NCBI GenBank assembly: GCA_049641805.1
Contig: JBARNX010000059.1
Location: forward strand, 1 to 34,143
Reading direction: 5' to 3'
DNA: 34,143 nt
From: UBA5738 sp049641805
GTDB taxonomy: Bacteria; Patescibacteriota; Minisyncoccia; Minisyncoccales; UBA5738
Position numbers and translations under genes: made by a program. This document shows, in pieces, positions 15,355 through 23,241 of this stretch. Within the stretch, counting starts at the first letter, position 1; each line of letters starts with the position of its first letter. The notes beneath the pieces were generated by a model. The model was not told the origin of the DNA and searched no databases. It saw nothing but the letters and a program-made list of their open reading frames with translations.

Positions 15355-15945
15355 CTAATCCAAATTGAAAAATTGGCGGATCGGCTGGTCGTCTTCGATT
15401 TCTGACGCGGCGATCACTTTCATTTCTTTTGTTTTCAAGCCAAAAAAATCGCGCAGCAACTTCATTTCCTTTTTAAATTCATATGGGCAAACCCAAACGC
15501 TTTTCTGTAATTGATATAATCCCAGTTCCTTGATCTTGCCGCGCAATGCCTCCCGCTTTACCCGATGTTTATCTTCAATATCAAAAATCAGCACCCGCCA
15601 TTTTTTGTCCCATTTTTTTGCGGCTTTGATCTTGAGGTCGTTAATCTTGTATTTTCCCGCCTTCTTTTTGCCTTCCTCGGTCAGAGAAAAATACATTTGA
15701 TTGCCCCGATATTCGACATCGATCAATTTCTTCTTTCTCAAATAATAAAAAGCATTGCGGAATTTTCTTTCCTCTTCCTCTGTGGCGCGCTCTTTAGCTT
15801 GTTTGCTTTTATATCTGTCATAACGCGAAAGCGCATCGCTCATCGTTAAATTTACCCGCGGCTCCATCGCCAAAAGAACGATTTCTCCGGCGGTCATCAA
15901 TCCTTCCAAAATTTTTTTCACGGTCTCCCCTCTTTTTGCCATCAT
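15355..15945 (-). CDS. PaaX-like regulator with winged helix and Cas2-like domain
   Basis: The 196 residues form two parts. About 1-100 is a winged-helix DNA-binding region (LEGLMTAGEIVLLAM, RKFRNAFYYLRKKKLIDV, then a wing with GNQMYFSLTEEGKKKAG). About 110-190 is a ferredoxin-like domain resembling Cas2/PaaX-C, with WRVLIFDIEDKHRVKREALR and the LGLYQLQKSVWVCPYE strand. The Asp in IFDIED corresponds to the conserved Asp of Cas2 nucleases, so nuclease activity cannot be excluded. No cas1 or CRISPR is present, which argues for a regulator. The gene lies between two related palindromes in inverted orientation, P2 in its leader and P1 just after it. That fits either autoregulation or a small mobile unit. 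A 16-codon open frame overlaps its start by the ATGATG junction. Confidence 0.78.
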   Translation of the reverse strand: MMAKRGETVKKILEGLMTAGEIVLLAMEPRVNLTMSDALSRYDRYKSKQAKERATEEEERKFRNAFYYLRKKKLIDVEYRGNQMYFSLTEEGKKKAGKYKINDLKIKAAKKWDKKWRVLIFDIEDKHRVKREALRGKIKELGLYQLQKSVWVCPYEFKKEMKLLRDFFGLKTKEMKVIAASEIEDDQPIRQFFNLD

Positions 15946-15992
15946 GCTAATTTTGGTGTTAATTTTTGCACTATTTCGCCTTGTATTTCCAT
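15942..15992 (-). CDS. Possible 16-residue leader peptide before the PaaX/Cas2-like gene
   Basis: A short frame, MEIQGEIVQKLTPKLA, starts with ATG at 15992 and ends with a TGA that overlaps the start codon of the Cas2-like gene. Such overlap would couple translation. It begins just after palindrome P2. The frame is too short to judge by composition, and an accidental ORF is quite possible. Confidence 0.3.
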   Translation of the reverse strand: MEIQGEIVQKLTPKLA

Positions 15993-15999
15993 AATATCA

Positions 16000-16037
16000 C
16001 TTCTGCTAAATTTTGCGACCGCAAGATTTACAAGAAG
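16000..16037. repeat. 38-bp palindrome P2 upstream of the Cas2-like gene
   Basis: Read on the minus strand, the arms are CTTCTTGTAAATCTTGCG and CGCAAAATTTAGCAGAAG around GT. They pair with three mismatches over 18 bp. The minus-strand reading matches the plus-strand reading of P1 (15281-15320), so the two palindromes flank the gene in inverted orientation. A TATAAT word lies about 20 bp upstream on the minus strand, which would place P2 in the leader. Confidence 0.75.
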
Positions 16038-16087
16038 AGATAATCTTTTATCATTATAAAAATAGGAGTGGCGAAAAGCTATGCGGG

Positions 16088-16116
16088 TTGCAGTACTGAG
16101 CAAAGCAATGTAGGAT
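16088..16116 (+). promoter_or_regulatory. Putative corA promoter
   Basis: TTGCAG (16088-16093) and TAGGAT (16111-16116) are 17 bp apart. Predicted transcription starts about 30 nt before the corA ATG. Confidence 0.5.
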
Positions 16117-16153
16117 AAAAATGCATAATCCGGGATAGGCCCGACACGAATCA

Positions 16154-17062
16154 ATGCGGCAAATCATCAGCAACGCTAATTACACTTGGGTGGATATCAT
16201 CGAACCGAAAGATGAAGACATTCAGTATTTGAAGGACAAGTTCAAAATCCATCCGCTGACCGCCAGCGCCATCATTCCGGCCATCCATTATCCGGACATA
16301 GACTCGTTCAAAAATTATCTTTTTATCATCCTGCACTACCCGCATTATAATGAAAAGGGAGAAATCAATATCCGCGAGTTCGATTTCATCGCCGGCCAAA
16401 ACTTTTTGATAACCAGCCGCCATGATGAGATTGCTCCCCTGCGCCGGGTTTTCGAAAACTACCGCAACGCCGGCGGACGGCGCGCCGACTATATGAATAG
16501 CGCCAGTTATATCCTATTTTCGATCCTCAACATTTTTCTGAAAGATATCCTGGCCAAGATCAACGAAACAACCAAAGAGATCGATGATCTTGAAGCCCGG
16601 ATATTCACCGGGCAAGAACGCGAAATGGTGGCCGCGATCTCCAGCCTTAAAATGAAAGTACTTGATTTCTGGCGCATCGTGGAACCCCAGCGAATGATCT
16701 TTGAATCTCTGCGCACTTCTGGCGTTAATTTCTACGGCCCGGATTGCCGGCATTATTTCGTAATCCTGCACCGCGCGCACCGCCGAATCGAAAACACTTT
16801 GAAAAGCGCGAAAGAAACCATCGAGGCGCTGGAAGAAACCAACCACATTCTGGTTACGGTAAAAATGAACGAAGTGATCAAAGTACTCACGCTTTTTTCG
16901 GTAATCTTTATGCCGCTCACCCTTCTGGCCAGCATCTGGGGCATGAATACCATTTTCCTTCCCTTTCACTATACCAATCTTGATTTTTTCTTTATCATGC
17001 TCATCATGATCTCCACTCTCGCCGCCATGCTTTTCTTCTTCCGTTATAAAAAATGGCTGTAA
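16154..17062 (+). CDS. corA: CorA-family magnesium/divalent cation channel
   Basis: This 302-residue CorA/MIT protein has a large cytoplasmic N-terminal domain with long helices and two C-terminal membrane spans. The selectivity signature GMN is at 263-265 (ASIWGMNTIF), at the end of the first span (VLTLFSVIFMPLTLLASIW). The second span is FFFIMLIMISTLAAMLFFF. The tail ends in basic RYKKWL, as in CorA, where these residues line the cytoplasmic gate. It would form a homopentamer for Mg2+ (possibly Co2+ or Ni2+) uptake. It stands alone on the plus strand between the Cas2-like gene and the pilus operon, with its own promoter and terminator. The usual acidic loop MPEL after GMN is not seen (TIFLPFHYTN instead). 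Confidence 0.93.
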   Translation: MRQIISNANYTWVDIIEPKDEDIQYLKDKFKIHPLTASAIIPAIHYPDIDSFKNYLFIILHYPHYNEKGEINIREFDFIAGQNFLITSRHDEIAPLRRVFENYRNAGGRRADYMNSASYILFSILNIFLKDILAKINETTKEIDDLEARIFTGQEREMVAAISSLKMKVLDFWRIVEPQRMIFESLRTSGVNFYGPDCRHYFVILHRAHRRIENTLKSAKETIEALEETNHILVTVKMNEVIKVLTLFSVIFMPLTLLASIWGMNTIFLPFHYTNLDFFFIMLIMISTLAAMLFFFRYKKWL

Positions 17063-17112
17063 TTTTTTAAACAATAACCCGCCCGGCAACAATGCCCGCT
17101 CGTGATTATCGC

Positions 17113-17140
17113 AAAAACTCCCTTTTAACAGGGAGTTTTT
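17113..17140. terminator. Bidirectional terminator between corA and the pilus operon
   Basis: AAAACTCCC and GGGAGTTTT around an 8-nt loop have T-runs on both strands. It serves corA (plus) and probably the pilin operon end (minus), 85 bp after the pilin stop. Confidence 0.85.
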
Positions 17141-17224
17141 ATGGCCGCGGCAAGCTTTTTCAATAAGACTGAATTTGTTTTTAATCCTTCCGAATTTATT
17201 CGCCGATATAATATGCGCCAAAAC

Positions 17225-17734
17225 CTACCGAACAATTTCCAAAATCGCCGTTCGGGGAATATTGGGCTCGGTTTCCGTGGCAATAACATGGATTCTGCCG
17301 GAACCGGAATCTTTATAAATTGAATATCCGGTATTTGCGCCCGTGTATTTCCCGCTCGGATCAACGGGCAAGGCCTGAATATAGGTCGGCGTCAAACATT
17401 TGAGAGCGGCCGATTCCGTTGTCGTACCGGACGCCATATCGGCAACAACCAATGTCGTCGTTGCCGGCAATAAACCGCAAATATAATCAACGCCGTCGCC
17501 TCCTTTGAAAGTTCCTTCAAAAACACCTTTATTATCGGCTATGCGCTGGCTAACGGCATTCAAAATTGAATTTAAGTTACTCGTTCTTTGAGCGTCGCGG
17601 CCTTGGGCGAATTGGCGGGCCGGGTTTATGGCGACAATGACGACGGCCGCCAACAAAGCGATCAAGCCGATCACTACCAAAATTTCGATCAAAGTAAAAC
17701 CGGCATTCGCGGTTTCTTTTTCTTGTTTTTGCAT
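17225..17734 (-). CDS. Type IV major pilin-like prepilin
   Basis: This 169-residue prepilin has a short basic leader ending in Gly and then the class-III motif FTLIEILVVIGLIALLAAVV (cleavage at G12|F13, Glu at +5). This is the alpha-1 helix of pilins and pseudopilins. INPARQFAQGRDAQRTSNLN follows, typical of Gram-positive and CPR pilins. The C-terminal globular domain is Thr/Ala-rich with two Cys (YICG and LKCLTP) that could form a disulfide. It is the last gene of the pilus operon, after four minor prepilin-like genes. A prepilin peptidase (PilD) would be needed to process it but is not in the window. It may be the major subunit, but this cannot be settled from sequence. Confidence 0.88.
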   Translation of the reverse strand: MQKQEKETANAGFTLIEILVVIGLIALLAAVVIVAINPARQFAQGRDAQRTSNLNSILNAVSQRIADNKGVFEGTFKGGDGVDYICGLLPATTTLVVADMASGTTTESAALKCLTPTYIQALPVDPSGKYTGANTGYSIYKDSGSGRIHVIATETEPNIPRTAILEIVR

Positions 17735-17810
17735 AATTTTTTTGTTTTTATTTTTTTATTATTTACATTATTCGCTGCGCTTATTTTTTCGACCTTTACG
17801 GAAACGCAGA

Positions 17811-18212
17811 TTAAAACTCGCGCCAATCGCTGATCGTGATTTTGCCGCTGTCCTTATTCAATTTTGCCGTTACTTTTAAATTGGTATAGGAATTTTTCCA
17901 ATCAGCTCGCGTGATTATCGTATAAGGATTGTTTCCGCCAACCTCGCTAATTTTGCATTTTTTGACACCTTCAACGGCAATCTCCGGCGGGAAATCATTT
18001 CCTTCATCGGCCAATCCGAGCAACACGATATTGGCGCATGCTTCCGCCAGCGCCACGCTAATCTTTTTGTTTTCGCGGGCCAGCAGATCAAACCTTGCCC
18101 AAAAAGCCGCGCGCGATACGGATGCGGCGGCAACCAATAAAACCGCGGAAATCACCGCTGTGGAAATCAGCGCGACGAAACCCTTTTCATTTTTCAGATT
18201 AAAGCGTTTCAT
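17811..18212 (-). CDS. Minor prepilin-like protein lacking Glu5 (PilX/GspK-like position)
   Basis: The 133 residues start MKRFNLKNEKG and then FVALISTAVISAVLLVAAAS, a hydrophobic N-terminal helix after a basic leader. The Glu at +5 of mature pilins is absent (FVALI), as in GspK/PilX-type tip subunits that begin assembly. The short C-terminal domain contains two Cys (EACAN, VKKCKI). Its start overlaps the end of the next gene upstream (18209-18212), so it is coupled within the operon. Assignment rests on the helix, the leader and the context. The domain itself is not recognised. Confidence 0.7.
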   Translation of the reverse strand: MKRFNLKNEKGFVALISTAVISAVLLVAAASVSRAAFWARFDLLARENKKISVALAEACANIVLLGLADEGNDFPPEIAVEGVKKCKISEVGGNNPYTIITRADWKNSYTNLKVTAKLNKDSGKITISDWREF

Positions 18213-18604
18213 TTGTGCGAAGAATAAACCGTTGAAAAATCTTGTGAATAATCCTTCCCCGAATCGGTTTTCGCGCTTAAACTGAAGCTTGCCGTTATCA
18301 ATCCCCCGTCGGTTGAACTGGCAAATTCCAAGTTGGTCAGCTGCGTGTTTGAATTATTAAGAGGAATTTCATTAATTTTTAAATAACCGCTTTCCATTTC
18401 AAAACTGGCGGAAGCGGAATCCGCTTCCCGTTTGATCTTGGCCAATAAAAAATTTCCTTCTTCCAAAACCATAATTTGCGTATCGTTGCGGCCAATATTT
18501 TCGATAACAACAAAAGCGGAAACAAACAAACCCGAAAACAACAACCCGATAAGCGCCAGATAAATCAAAACCTCAATCAAAGTGAATCCGCTTTGTTTTT
18601 TCAT
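18209..18604 (-). CDS. Minor prepilin (PilW/GspJ-like)
   Basis: The 131 residues begin MKKQSG|FTLIEVLIYLALIGLLFSG, a textbook class-III prepilin cleavage site with Glu at +5. The remaining domain, about 100 residues, has beta-strand-like alternation (YLKINEIPLNNSNTQLTNLEF) and no cysteine. It overlaps both neighbouring genes by 4 bp (ATGA type). It is likely one of the priming minor pilins that form a tip complex with the proteins of 17811-18212, 18601-20106 and 20113-20607. Confidence 0.82.
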   Translation of the reverse strand: MKKQSGFTLIEVLIYLALIGLLFSGLFVSAFVVIENIGRNDTQIMVLEEGNFLLAKIKREADSASASFEMESGYLKINEIPLNNSNTQLTNLEFASSTDGGLITASFSLSAKTDSGKDYSQDFSTVYSSHK

Positions 18605-20106
18605 TCCGCGGTTATTATTGATAAATAACTTCTGTCCGCGCCGTCAACCGAAACGACATACAAATAGTTCCCCTCGCAATCCATTGCTTTTCCGCCTGAA
18701 CCGGTTGTCCCATTTGGCAAATCAATTATTTTTTCTTCAATAATATTTGCCATGTCCGCAACATTCAATATTCTCAAATCACCCCCTTGACTCGCCGTCC
18801 CAAGCAAAACAAATGCCAAATAATCTCTGACCAAAACCTCGTTGGCGCTGCCAACTCGCGAGAATGCTTTTAATCCTAAAATCGAAATAGTTGTTGTCCC
18901 CGGATTTTGATTGTCAAAAATAAAAAAATCGCCAATTGCATCGGGTGGATTAGAAATATGACTCGTTGTCCTTCCAAAATAAATTTTATCCCCAATCGAA
19001 CGCAGCGATTTTCCATAACCTCCAAATCCCTCATTATAATAAATCCCGCTTACCCGTTGCGGATTATCCGGATTAGAAATGTTTAAAATTGTAACCTGTT
19101 CGCGAGCGCTATTGACTCCGGATGCCAAATTTGCCGGATGCGCCAAAAATACATAGTCGCCCTTAGCGTAAATGTCATTAATTTGCGTATCAATTTCAAA
19201 ACCGGAAACCAGCCTGGGATTGGCCGGGGTTGAAACATCGATAATATTAAATTCCGGACAATTGGAATCTTTTGATAAACCCAAATAAATATATCCGTTT
19301 TTATAAAAAATACTTTCGCCCAAACCCTTGCAATCCTCACCGGTAATCTTATTTTTCAATTCAAGCTTGGCAATCGATCCCAAGTCATCAGGATTGGCTA
19401 TATTTATTATTTTAAGCTGGTCGACTGATGTCATATTGGCGGTAAAAGCATAATTGCCATTGATTGTCATTGCCGCAAATCGATTTTTAATATTTGAATT
19501 ACTAATTTTTTTCGGATCATTTTTATCGGTAATATCAAAAATAAAAAATGTTGGATCGGTTGAGGTGGCGCTGCCGCCCACAGTTACATAAAGTTTGCCT
19601 TTGTATGCGTCAATGTCGCTGATCGTGCTTGACGCAACGCCGGTTAATTCAAAAAAATCAAATTCTTTGACTTGCGGATGCGCCCAGTCGCCGGATAAGT
19701 TTGAATCGCAAGTATCGTTGCCGGCCGTGCCGTTATAGTCGGCAATTAAAGTTTCCAATCCGACTTTTTGCAGCCGCCCATCCATACCCCACTCAACTTC
19801 AATACTCACATTTTTGACGAACGGAGAATGGCTGGAAACTATAACTTTTCCATTAAAAATTCGCTCCGCCTCGCTCGCGGAATTTACAAGCCGAAAATCT
19901 TTTAATCCCAATGCGCGCTGTTTTTCAAGCAATTTTTGCGCATAATTGAGTGCTTCCGAATTCAACCGAGAATCCGCGGCCAAGCTTTGCCCGCAAAACA
20001 ACATCAAAATCGCGGCGGACAACGCGATAATCATAATCGCCATCGCCAACAAAATTTCCAAAGTCAAGAAACCAAGTTGATATTGTTTTATTTGATCGAA
20101 ATCCAT
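18601..20106 (-). CDS. Prepilin-like protein with LVIVD-repeat beta-propeller
   Basis: The 501 residues fuse two modules. Residues 1-36 are a prepilin N-terminus: leader MDFDQIKQYQLG, then FLTLEILLAMAIMIIALSAA with Glu at +5. After a short pilin-like domain, residues from about 150 to the end contain repeated blades in LVIVD style: FFIFDITDKNDPKKIS, LKIINIANPDDLGS, FNIIDVSTPANPRLVSG, VTILNISNPDNPQRVSG, FFIFDNQNPG and LRILNVADMANI. Each follows a strand pattern such as DYVFLAHP or YLYVVSVDG. At least six such units suggest a propeller. Known minor pilins with large C-terminal domains (PilY1/PilV types) act as adhesive tips, so host or surface adhesion is a reasonable inference. It lies amid minor pilin genes, overlapping the next gene by 4 bp. 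Confidence 0.85.
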   Translation of the reverse strand: MDFDQIKQYQLGFLTLEILLAMAIMIIALSAAILMLFCGQSLAADSRLNSEALNYAQKLLEKQRALGLKDFRLVNSASEAERIFNGKVIVSSHSPFVKNVSIEVEWGMDGRLQKVGLETLIADYNGTAGNDTCDSNLSGDWAHPQVKEFDFFELTGVASSTISDIDAYKGKLYVTVGGSATSTDPTFFIFDITDKNDPKKISNSNIKNRFAAMTINGNYAFTANMTSVDQLKIINIANPDDLGSIAKLELKNKITGEDCKGLGESIFYKNGYIYLGLSKDSNCPEFNIIDVSTPANPRLVSGFEIDTQINDIYAKGDYVFLAHPANLASGVNSAREQVTILNISNPDNPQRVSGIYYNEGFGGYGKSLRSIGDKIYFGRTTSHISNPPDAIGDFFIFDNQNPGTTTISILGLKAFSRVGSANEVLVRDYLAFVLLGTASQGGDLRILNVADMANIIEEKIIDLPNGTTGSGGKAMDCEGNYLYVVSVDGADRSYLSIITAE

Positions 20107-20112
20107 ATGAAA

Positions 20113-20607
20113 TTATCGCCAATCAATGCGGCCCTCGGAATTAGTTTCAACGGTCGAAATATGCCCCGCGCCATCTTTTAGGATTATGGTTGTTGCCGTT
20201 GAATTCCCGCTGATCCGGTCAAAAATTATATCGACGGATGAAGATGCATCGATATAAACCGTTTTATTATCAAACGGAATCGTTTCATTGGCCTGATCGC
20301 TTGCGCTATAACCGCCGCCCTGGAAAATAACGATTTCTCTTTTTGCCGGATCAAAATGAACGCCGTGCGATTTACCATCTGCGCAACCAACGCCGAAACA
20401 TACATTGTTAACCGCCAAGCTTCTCGCCCGCCGGAGAACGCCGACAACCATATCGCGATCATTGCGAAACGAACCGCCGCGCAAAATTTCCGCGCCCATA
20501 AACAAACCCAACGAACCGATAATCGCCAGCAAACCCATTGCGAGGCAGATTTCAATCATGGTAAACCCTTGATTTGGGTTACTAATGCAAACTTTGGGTA
20601 ATTCCAT
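20113..20607 (-). CDS. Minor prepilin (GspH/FimT-like)
   Basis: This 164-residue protein has leader MELPKVCISNPNQG and mature start FTMIEICLAMGLLAIIGSLG (Glu at +5). It then has RNDRDMVVGVLRRARSLAVN, the helix typical of GspH/FimT pseudopilins, and a beta-rich C-terminus with FDPAKREIVIFQGG. Two close Cys (NVCFGVGC) may bridge. The first 26 bp overlap the end of pilC, fixing it in the operon. An ATG at 20607 is the only plausible start that leaves a leader. Confidence 0.8.
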   Translation of the reverse strand: MELPKVCISNPNQGFTMIEICLAMGLLAIIGSLGLFMGAEILRGGSFRNDRDMVVGVLRRARSLAVNNVCFGVGCADGKSHGVHFDPAKREIVIFQGGGYSASDQANETIPFDNKTVYIDASSSVDIIFDRISGNSTATTIILKDGAGHISTVETNSEGRIDWR

Positions 20608-21826
20608 AAATCGGAGAGATTATCGAAATCGCGATGAAACCGACCAACATACCCATAAAAATCATCAGTGCCGGCTCAATGCTCGAAGCGAGATTTTTGG
20701 TGGAATTGTTCATTTCATCTTCATACATTTCCGACAAATACATCAAGCTCGATCCCAAATGGCCAGTCATCTCACCCACTCCCACCATCTGCGACACAAG
20801 CGGCGGAAAAAGCAATTTGTCCTTTCCCATATTTTCGGCCGCCGAACCACCGCTAACGACACCCTCGGCGATATTTTTAAACGCTTCTTCATAAGCCAAG
20901 TTTCCCGCGGTATCACCCACGATCTTCAACGATTGGACGATACCGATCTCGCTTTTCAAAAGCAGGCTGAAAGTACGGGTAAAATTGGCAATAAAATAAG
21001 CGCGAAACATCTTCCCCAGCAAAGGGACGCGCAAGATCATCCGATCGGCGGCGCGGCGCGGCGCTTCCTTGCGCAATAATAAAACGCATATTCCCGCGAA
21101 GAAAAAAATCCCCGCCAGATAATACGGCCAATAAGTTTGGACGGCGCCGGATACGGCAATAATCATCTTGGTCGTCCAAGGAAGCTCGGCTTTAAAGCTG
21201 GAAAATATGGGCAGGATTTTAGGAAAAACATAAATAATCAGCATAATCACGATAACGATTGTCGCCGCCGCGATAAAGGCCGGATAGATTAACGCGGCGA
21301 TAATGGCGCGGCGCAGTTCCTGTTTCTTATTGAGCTCGCTGGCAAGATAATCAAGATTTTGCGCCAATGTACCGCTTGTTTCTCCCACCAGCACGATATT
21401 GACGCCAAAGGCGCCGAAAACATTTCTGTATTTTTCCATCGCTCTTGCCAGCGGCTGTCCCTTTTCCACGCACTCGCGCAAATGGCCGATGATTTTTTTC
21501 GATTCTCTGGAAACCGCCTGTTTTTTAAGAATATCCAGCGCGAGAACGATTGAAACGCCCGCCTTGGCCATAATCGCCAGCCGCCTGATGAAAATGATCC
21601 GCTCGTTTCCGGTCATTCTCGGCTTGGAAGGAAAAATTTCAATCCGAGAAGCGGCACCGGATTCGAGCGGCCCGGATTTATCGGTTCTAATGCCGGAAAA
21701 GATCGCGGCGCGCCATTTCTTAATAATTGCTTTCAAGACACGGAATCCCGTAAAAATCTTGCGCAAAAAAATCAGAACCGGGACGGCGATTTCTTCTTTA
21801 AAAAAATTTTTGAATTTACTATTCAT
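20582..21826 (-). CDS. pilC: Type IV pilus inner-membrane platform protein PilC/GspF
   Basis: This 414-residue protein contains the two GspF domains. The first is around FIRRLAIMAKAGVSIVLALD with LARAMEKYRNVFGAFGVNIV. The second is around FRAYFIANFTRTFSLLLKSEIG with LLFPPLVSQMVGVGEMTG. There are three membrane spans: AAATIVIVIMLIIYVF, YYLAGIFFFAGICVLLL and LMIFMGMLVGFIAISIISP. It anchors the ATPase PilB and positions pilins for assembly. The ATG at 21826 (MNSKFKNFFKEE) is the preferred start. It overlaps the stop of a 14-codon frame created by a tandem duplication at 21821-21902. A leader of about 90 residues before the first domain is longer than usual. Confidence 0.93.
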   Translation of the reverse strand: MNSKFKNFFKEEIAVPVLIFLRKIFTGFRVLKAIIKKWRAAIFSGIRTDKSGPLESGAASRIEIFPSKPRMTGNERIIFIRRLAIMAKAGVSIVLALDILKKQAVSRESKKIIGHLRECVEKGQPLARAMEKYRNVFGAFGVNIVLVGETSGTLAQNLDYLASELNKKQELRRAIIAALIYPAFIAAATIVIVIMLIIYVFPKILPIFSSFKAELPWTTKMIIAVSGAVQTYWPYYLAGIFFFAGICVLLLRKEAPRRAADRMILRVPLLGKMFRAYFIANFTRTFSLLLKSEIGIVQSLKIVGDTAGNLAYEEAFKNIAEGVVSGGSAAENMGKDKLLFPPLVSQMVGVGEMTGHLGSSLMYLSEMYEDEMNNSTKNLASSIEPALMIFMGMLVGFIAISIISPIYGITQSLH

Positions 21827-21902
21827 AAGCAAGGCTTGCGAACAAATCGTAGCAACGATTTATTCATAAGCAAGGCTTACGAACAAATCGTAGTAACGAT
21901 TT
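21821..21902 (-). repeat. Tandem 41-bp duplication at the pilB-pilC junction
   Basis: Two copies (21821-21861 and 21862-21902) differ at two positions, and a partial third is the pilB C-terminus. Each copy holds a 7-bp-arm palindrome AAATCGT-N4-ACGATTT and an ATGAAT start-like word. The second copy creates the frame MNKSLLRFVRKPCL, whose TGA overlaps the pilC ATG. Confidence 0.85.
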
Positions 21903-23175
21903 ATTCGTAAAGCATCCTTAAAACTTCATCAATCGTGGTAACACCGTCCCGGGCTTTGGCAAATCCGTCCTCAATGATCGTTTTCATTCCTTCAGCAATC
22001 GCAATCCGCCGAACTTCTCCGGCGGACGCTTTCCGCAAAACCGCTTCGCGAATGGGACCGTCGGGAACCAGAACTTCCTGAATTCCCACGCGGCCGCGGT
22101 AACCGGTATTACCGCACTCGGCGCATCCCCGGCCAAAATAAAACTCTTTTTGGCTTTCCAGAATTTCGGCGGGCATTACTCCGCTCAAACTCTTTAACTC
22201 CGCGGAAGTTATGGCGCGCGTTGATTTGCAATTGGAACAAATTTTGCGCGCCAAGCGCTGGCCAATGGCGATATTAACCGTGGACGCGATCAAATAACTT
22301 TCTATTCGCATATCCAAAAGACGCGGCAAAGTGGTGGCCGCGTCGTTGGCGTGCAAAGTCGAAAGCATCAGGTGGCCGGTGAGCGCGGCGTTCACGGCGA
22401 TACCCGCGGTTTCCGAATCGCGGATCTCGCCCACCATAATTATGTTGGGATCTTGACGCAAAATACTGCGCAAGCCCCCGGCAAATGTCAAACCGGCGCG
22501 CGAGTTCACTTGCATCTGCTGGATACCGTCAATCGCGTATTCCACCGGGTCTTCAATCGTAATAACCGAAACTTGTTCGGTGTTCAAAGCTTTCAACAAA
22601 GTATAAAGCGTAGTGGTTTTGCCGCTGCCGGTTGGACCGGTGGCCAGGATCATCCCATAAGGTTTGCGGGCGGCAATTCTGATTTTTTCAGCGTTCTCCG
22701 GGGAAAATCCCAAGCTCTCAAGCGTGAAAGCTTCGACCTTTTCGGAAAGCAGACGCAAAATGCTGTTCTCGCCGTGATAAGTCGGCGCCACCGAAACGCG
22801 AATATCCAGCGGCCGGCCGCCGATCATTATCCGAAAACGACCATCCTGCGGCGCCTGATGTTCATCCGTGCGCAAACCGGATAAAATTTTGATGCGGCTA
22901 ATGATTTCGGACAACAAACGAATCGGCAGATTATGAAATTCTTTAAGCATTCCATCGACGCGGTACCGCACGCGAATGGTTTCGTTCTGCGGATCGATAT
23001 GAATATCCGAAGCCTGTAAGGCTTGGGCTTCTTCAATCATAAAATCCACAAGCTTGATCACCGAAGCCAGCCGGCCTTTGACAAGTTCTTGTTGTATTAT
23101 ATTTTCCCCCATAGTTTTGCCGATTCTCAACCAAAAAACAAACTCTGGCGGCAAACAACGCTCATTTAACAACAA
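21901..23175 (-). CDS. pilB: Type IV pilus extension ATPase PilB/GspE, short form
   Basis: This 424-residue secretion ATPase (or 403 from an ATG at 23112) powers pilin assembly. Motifs are the N2-domain block QASDIHIDPQNETIRVRYR (55-73), Walker A GPTGSGKT (180-187), Asp box IEDPVE (207-212), Walker B MVGEIRDSET (248-257), His box HLMLSTLHAND (268-278), and a C-terminal tetracysteine zinc site (CSNC...CAEC). PilB of other bacteria is about 560 residues; the N-terminal MshEN domain that often binds c-di-GMP is missing here. The TTG at 23175 has a TAAAAT word seven bases upstream (23182-23187); the ATG at 23112 is the conservative choice. It heads the operon. No retraction ATPase PilT is present. 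Confidence 0.93.
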   Translation of the reverse strand: MLLNERCLPPEFVFWLRIGKTMGENIIQQELVKGRLASVIKLVDFMIEEAQALQASDIHIDPQNETIRVRYRVDGMLKEFHNLPIRLLSEIISRIKILSGLRTDEHQAPQDGRFRIMIGGRPLDIRVSVAPTYHGENSILRLLSEKVEAFTLESLGFSPENAEKIRIAARKPYGMILATGPTGSGKTTTLYTLLKALNTEQVSVITIEDPVEYAIDGIQQMQVNSRAGLTFAGGLRSILRQDPNIIMVGEIRDSETAGIAVNAALTGHLMLSTLHANDAATTLPRLLDMRIESYLIASTVNIAIGQRLARKICSNCKSTRAITSAELKSLSGVMPAEILESQKEFYFGRGCAECGNTGYRGRVGIQEVLVPDGPIREAVLRKASAGEVRRIAIAEGMKTIIEDGFAKARDGVTTIDEVLRMLYE

Positions 23176-23241
23176 TAACCCATTTTAGCAAAAAATATAC
23201 CGACAATAAATACCGGTATGGCGCAATATCAAACCGAAATA

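Noticed and set aside
15281..16037. CRISPR-Cas remnant, because of the Cas2-like domain
   Set aside because: There is no repeat-spacer array and no cas1. Two palindromes do not make an array, and the winged helix fits a PaaX-like regulator.
15942..16154. A 70-codon frame upstream of the Cas2-like gene
   Set aside because: It translates palindrome P2 and the probable promoter region. Only its last 16 codons are kept as a possible leader peptide.
16514..17221. A 235-codon minus-strand frame opposite corA
   Set aside because: It is antisense to corA, with a His-rich composition typical of mirror frames, and crosses the terminator at 17113-17140.
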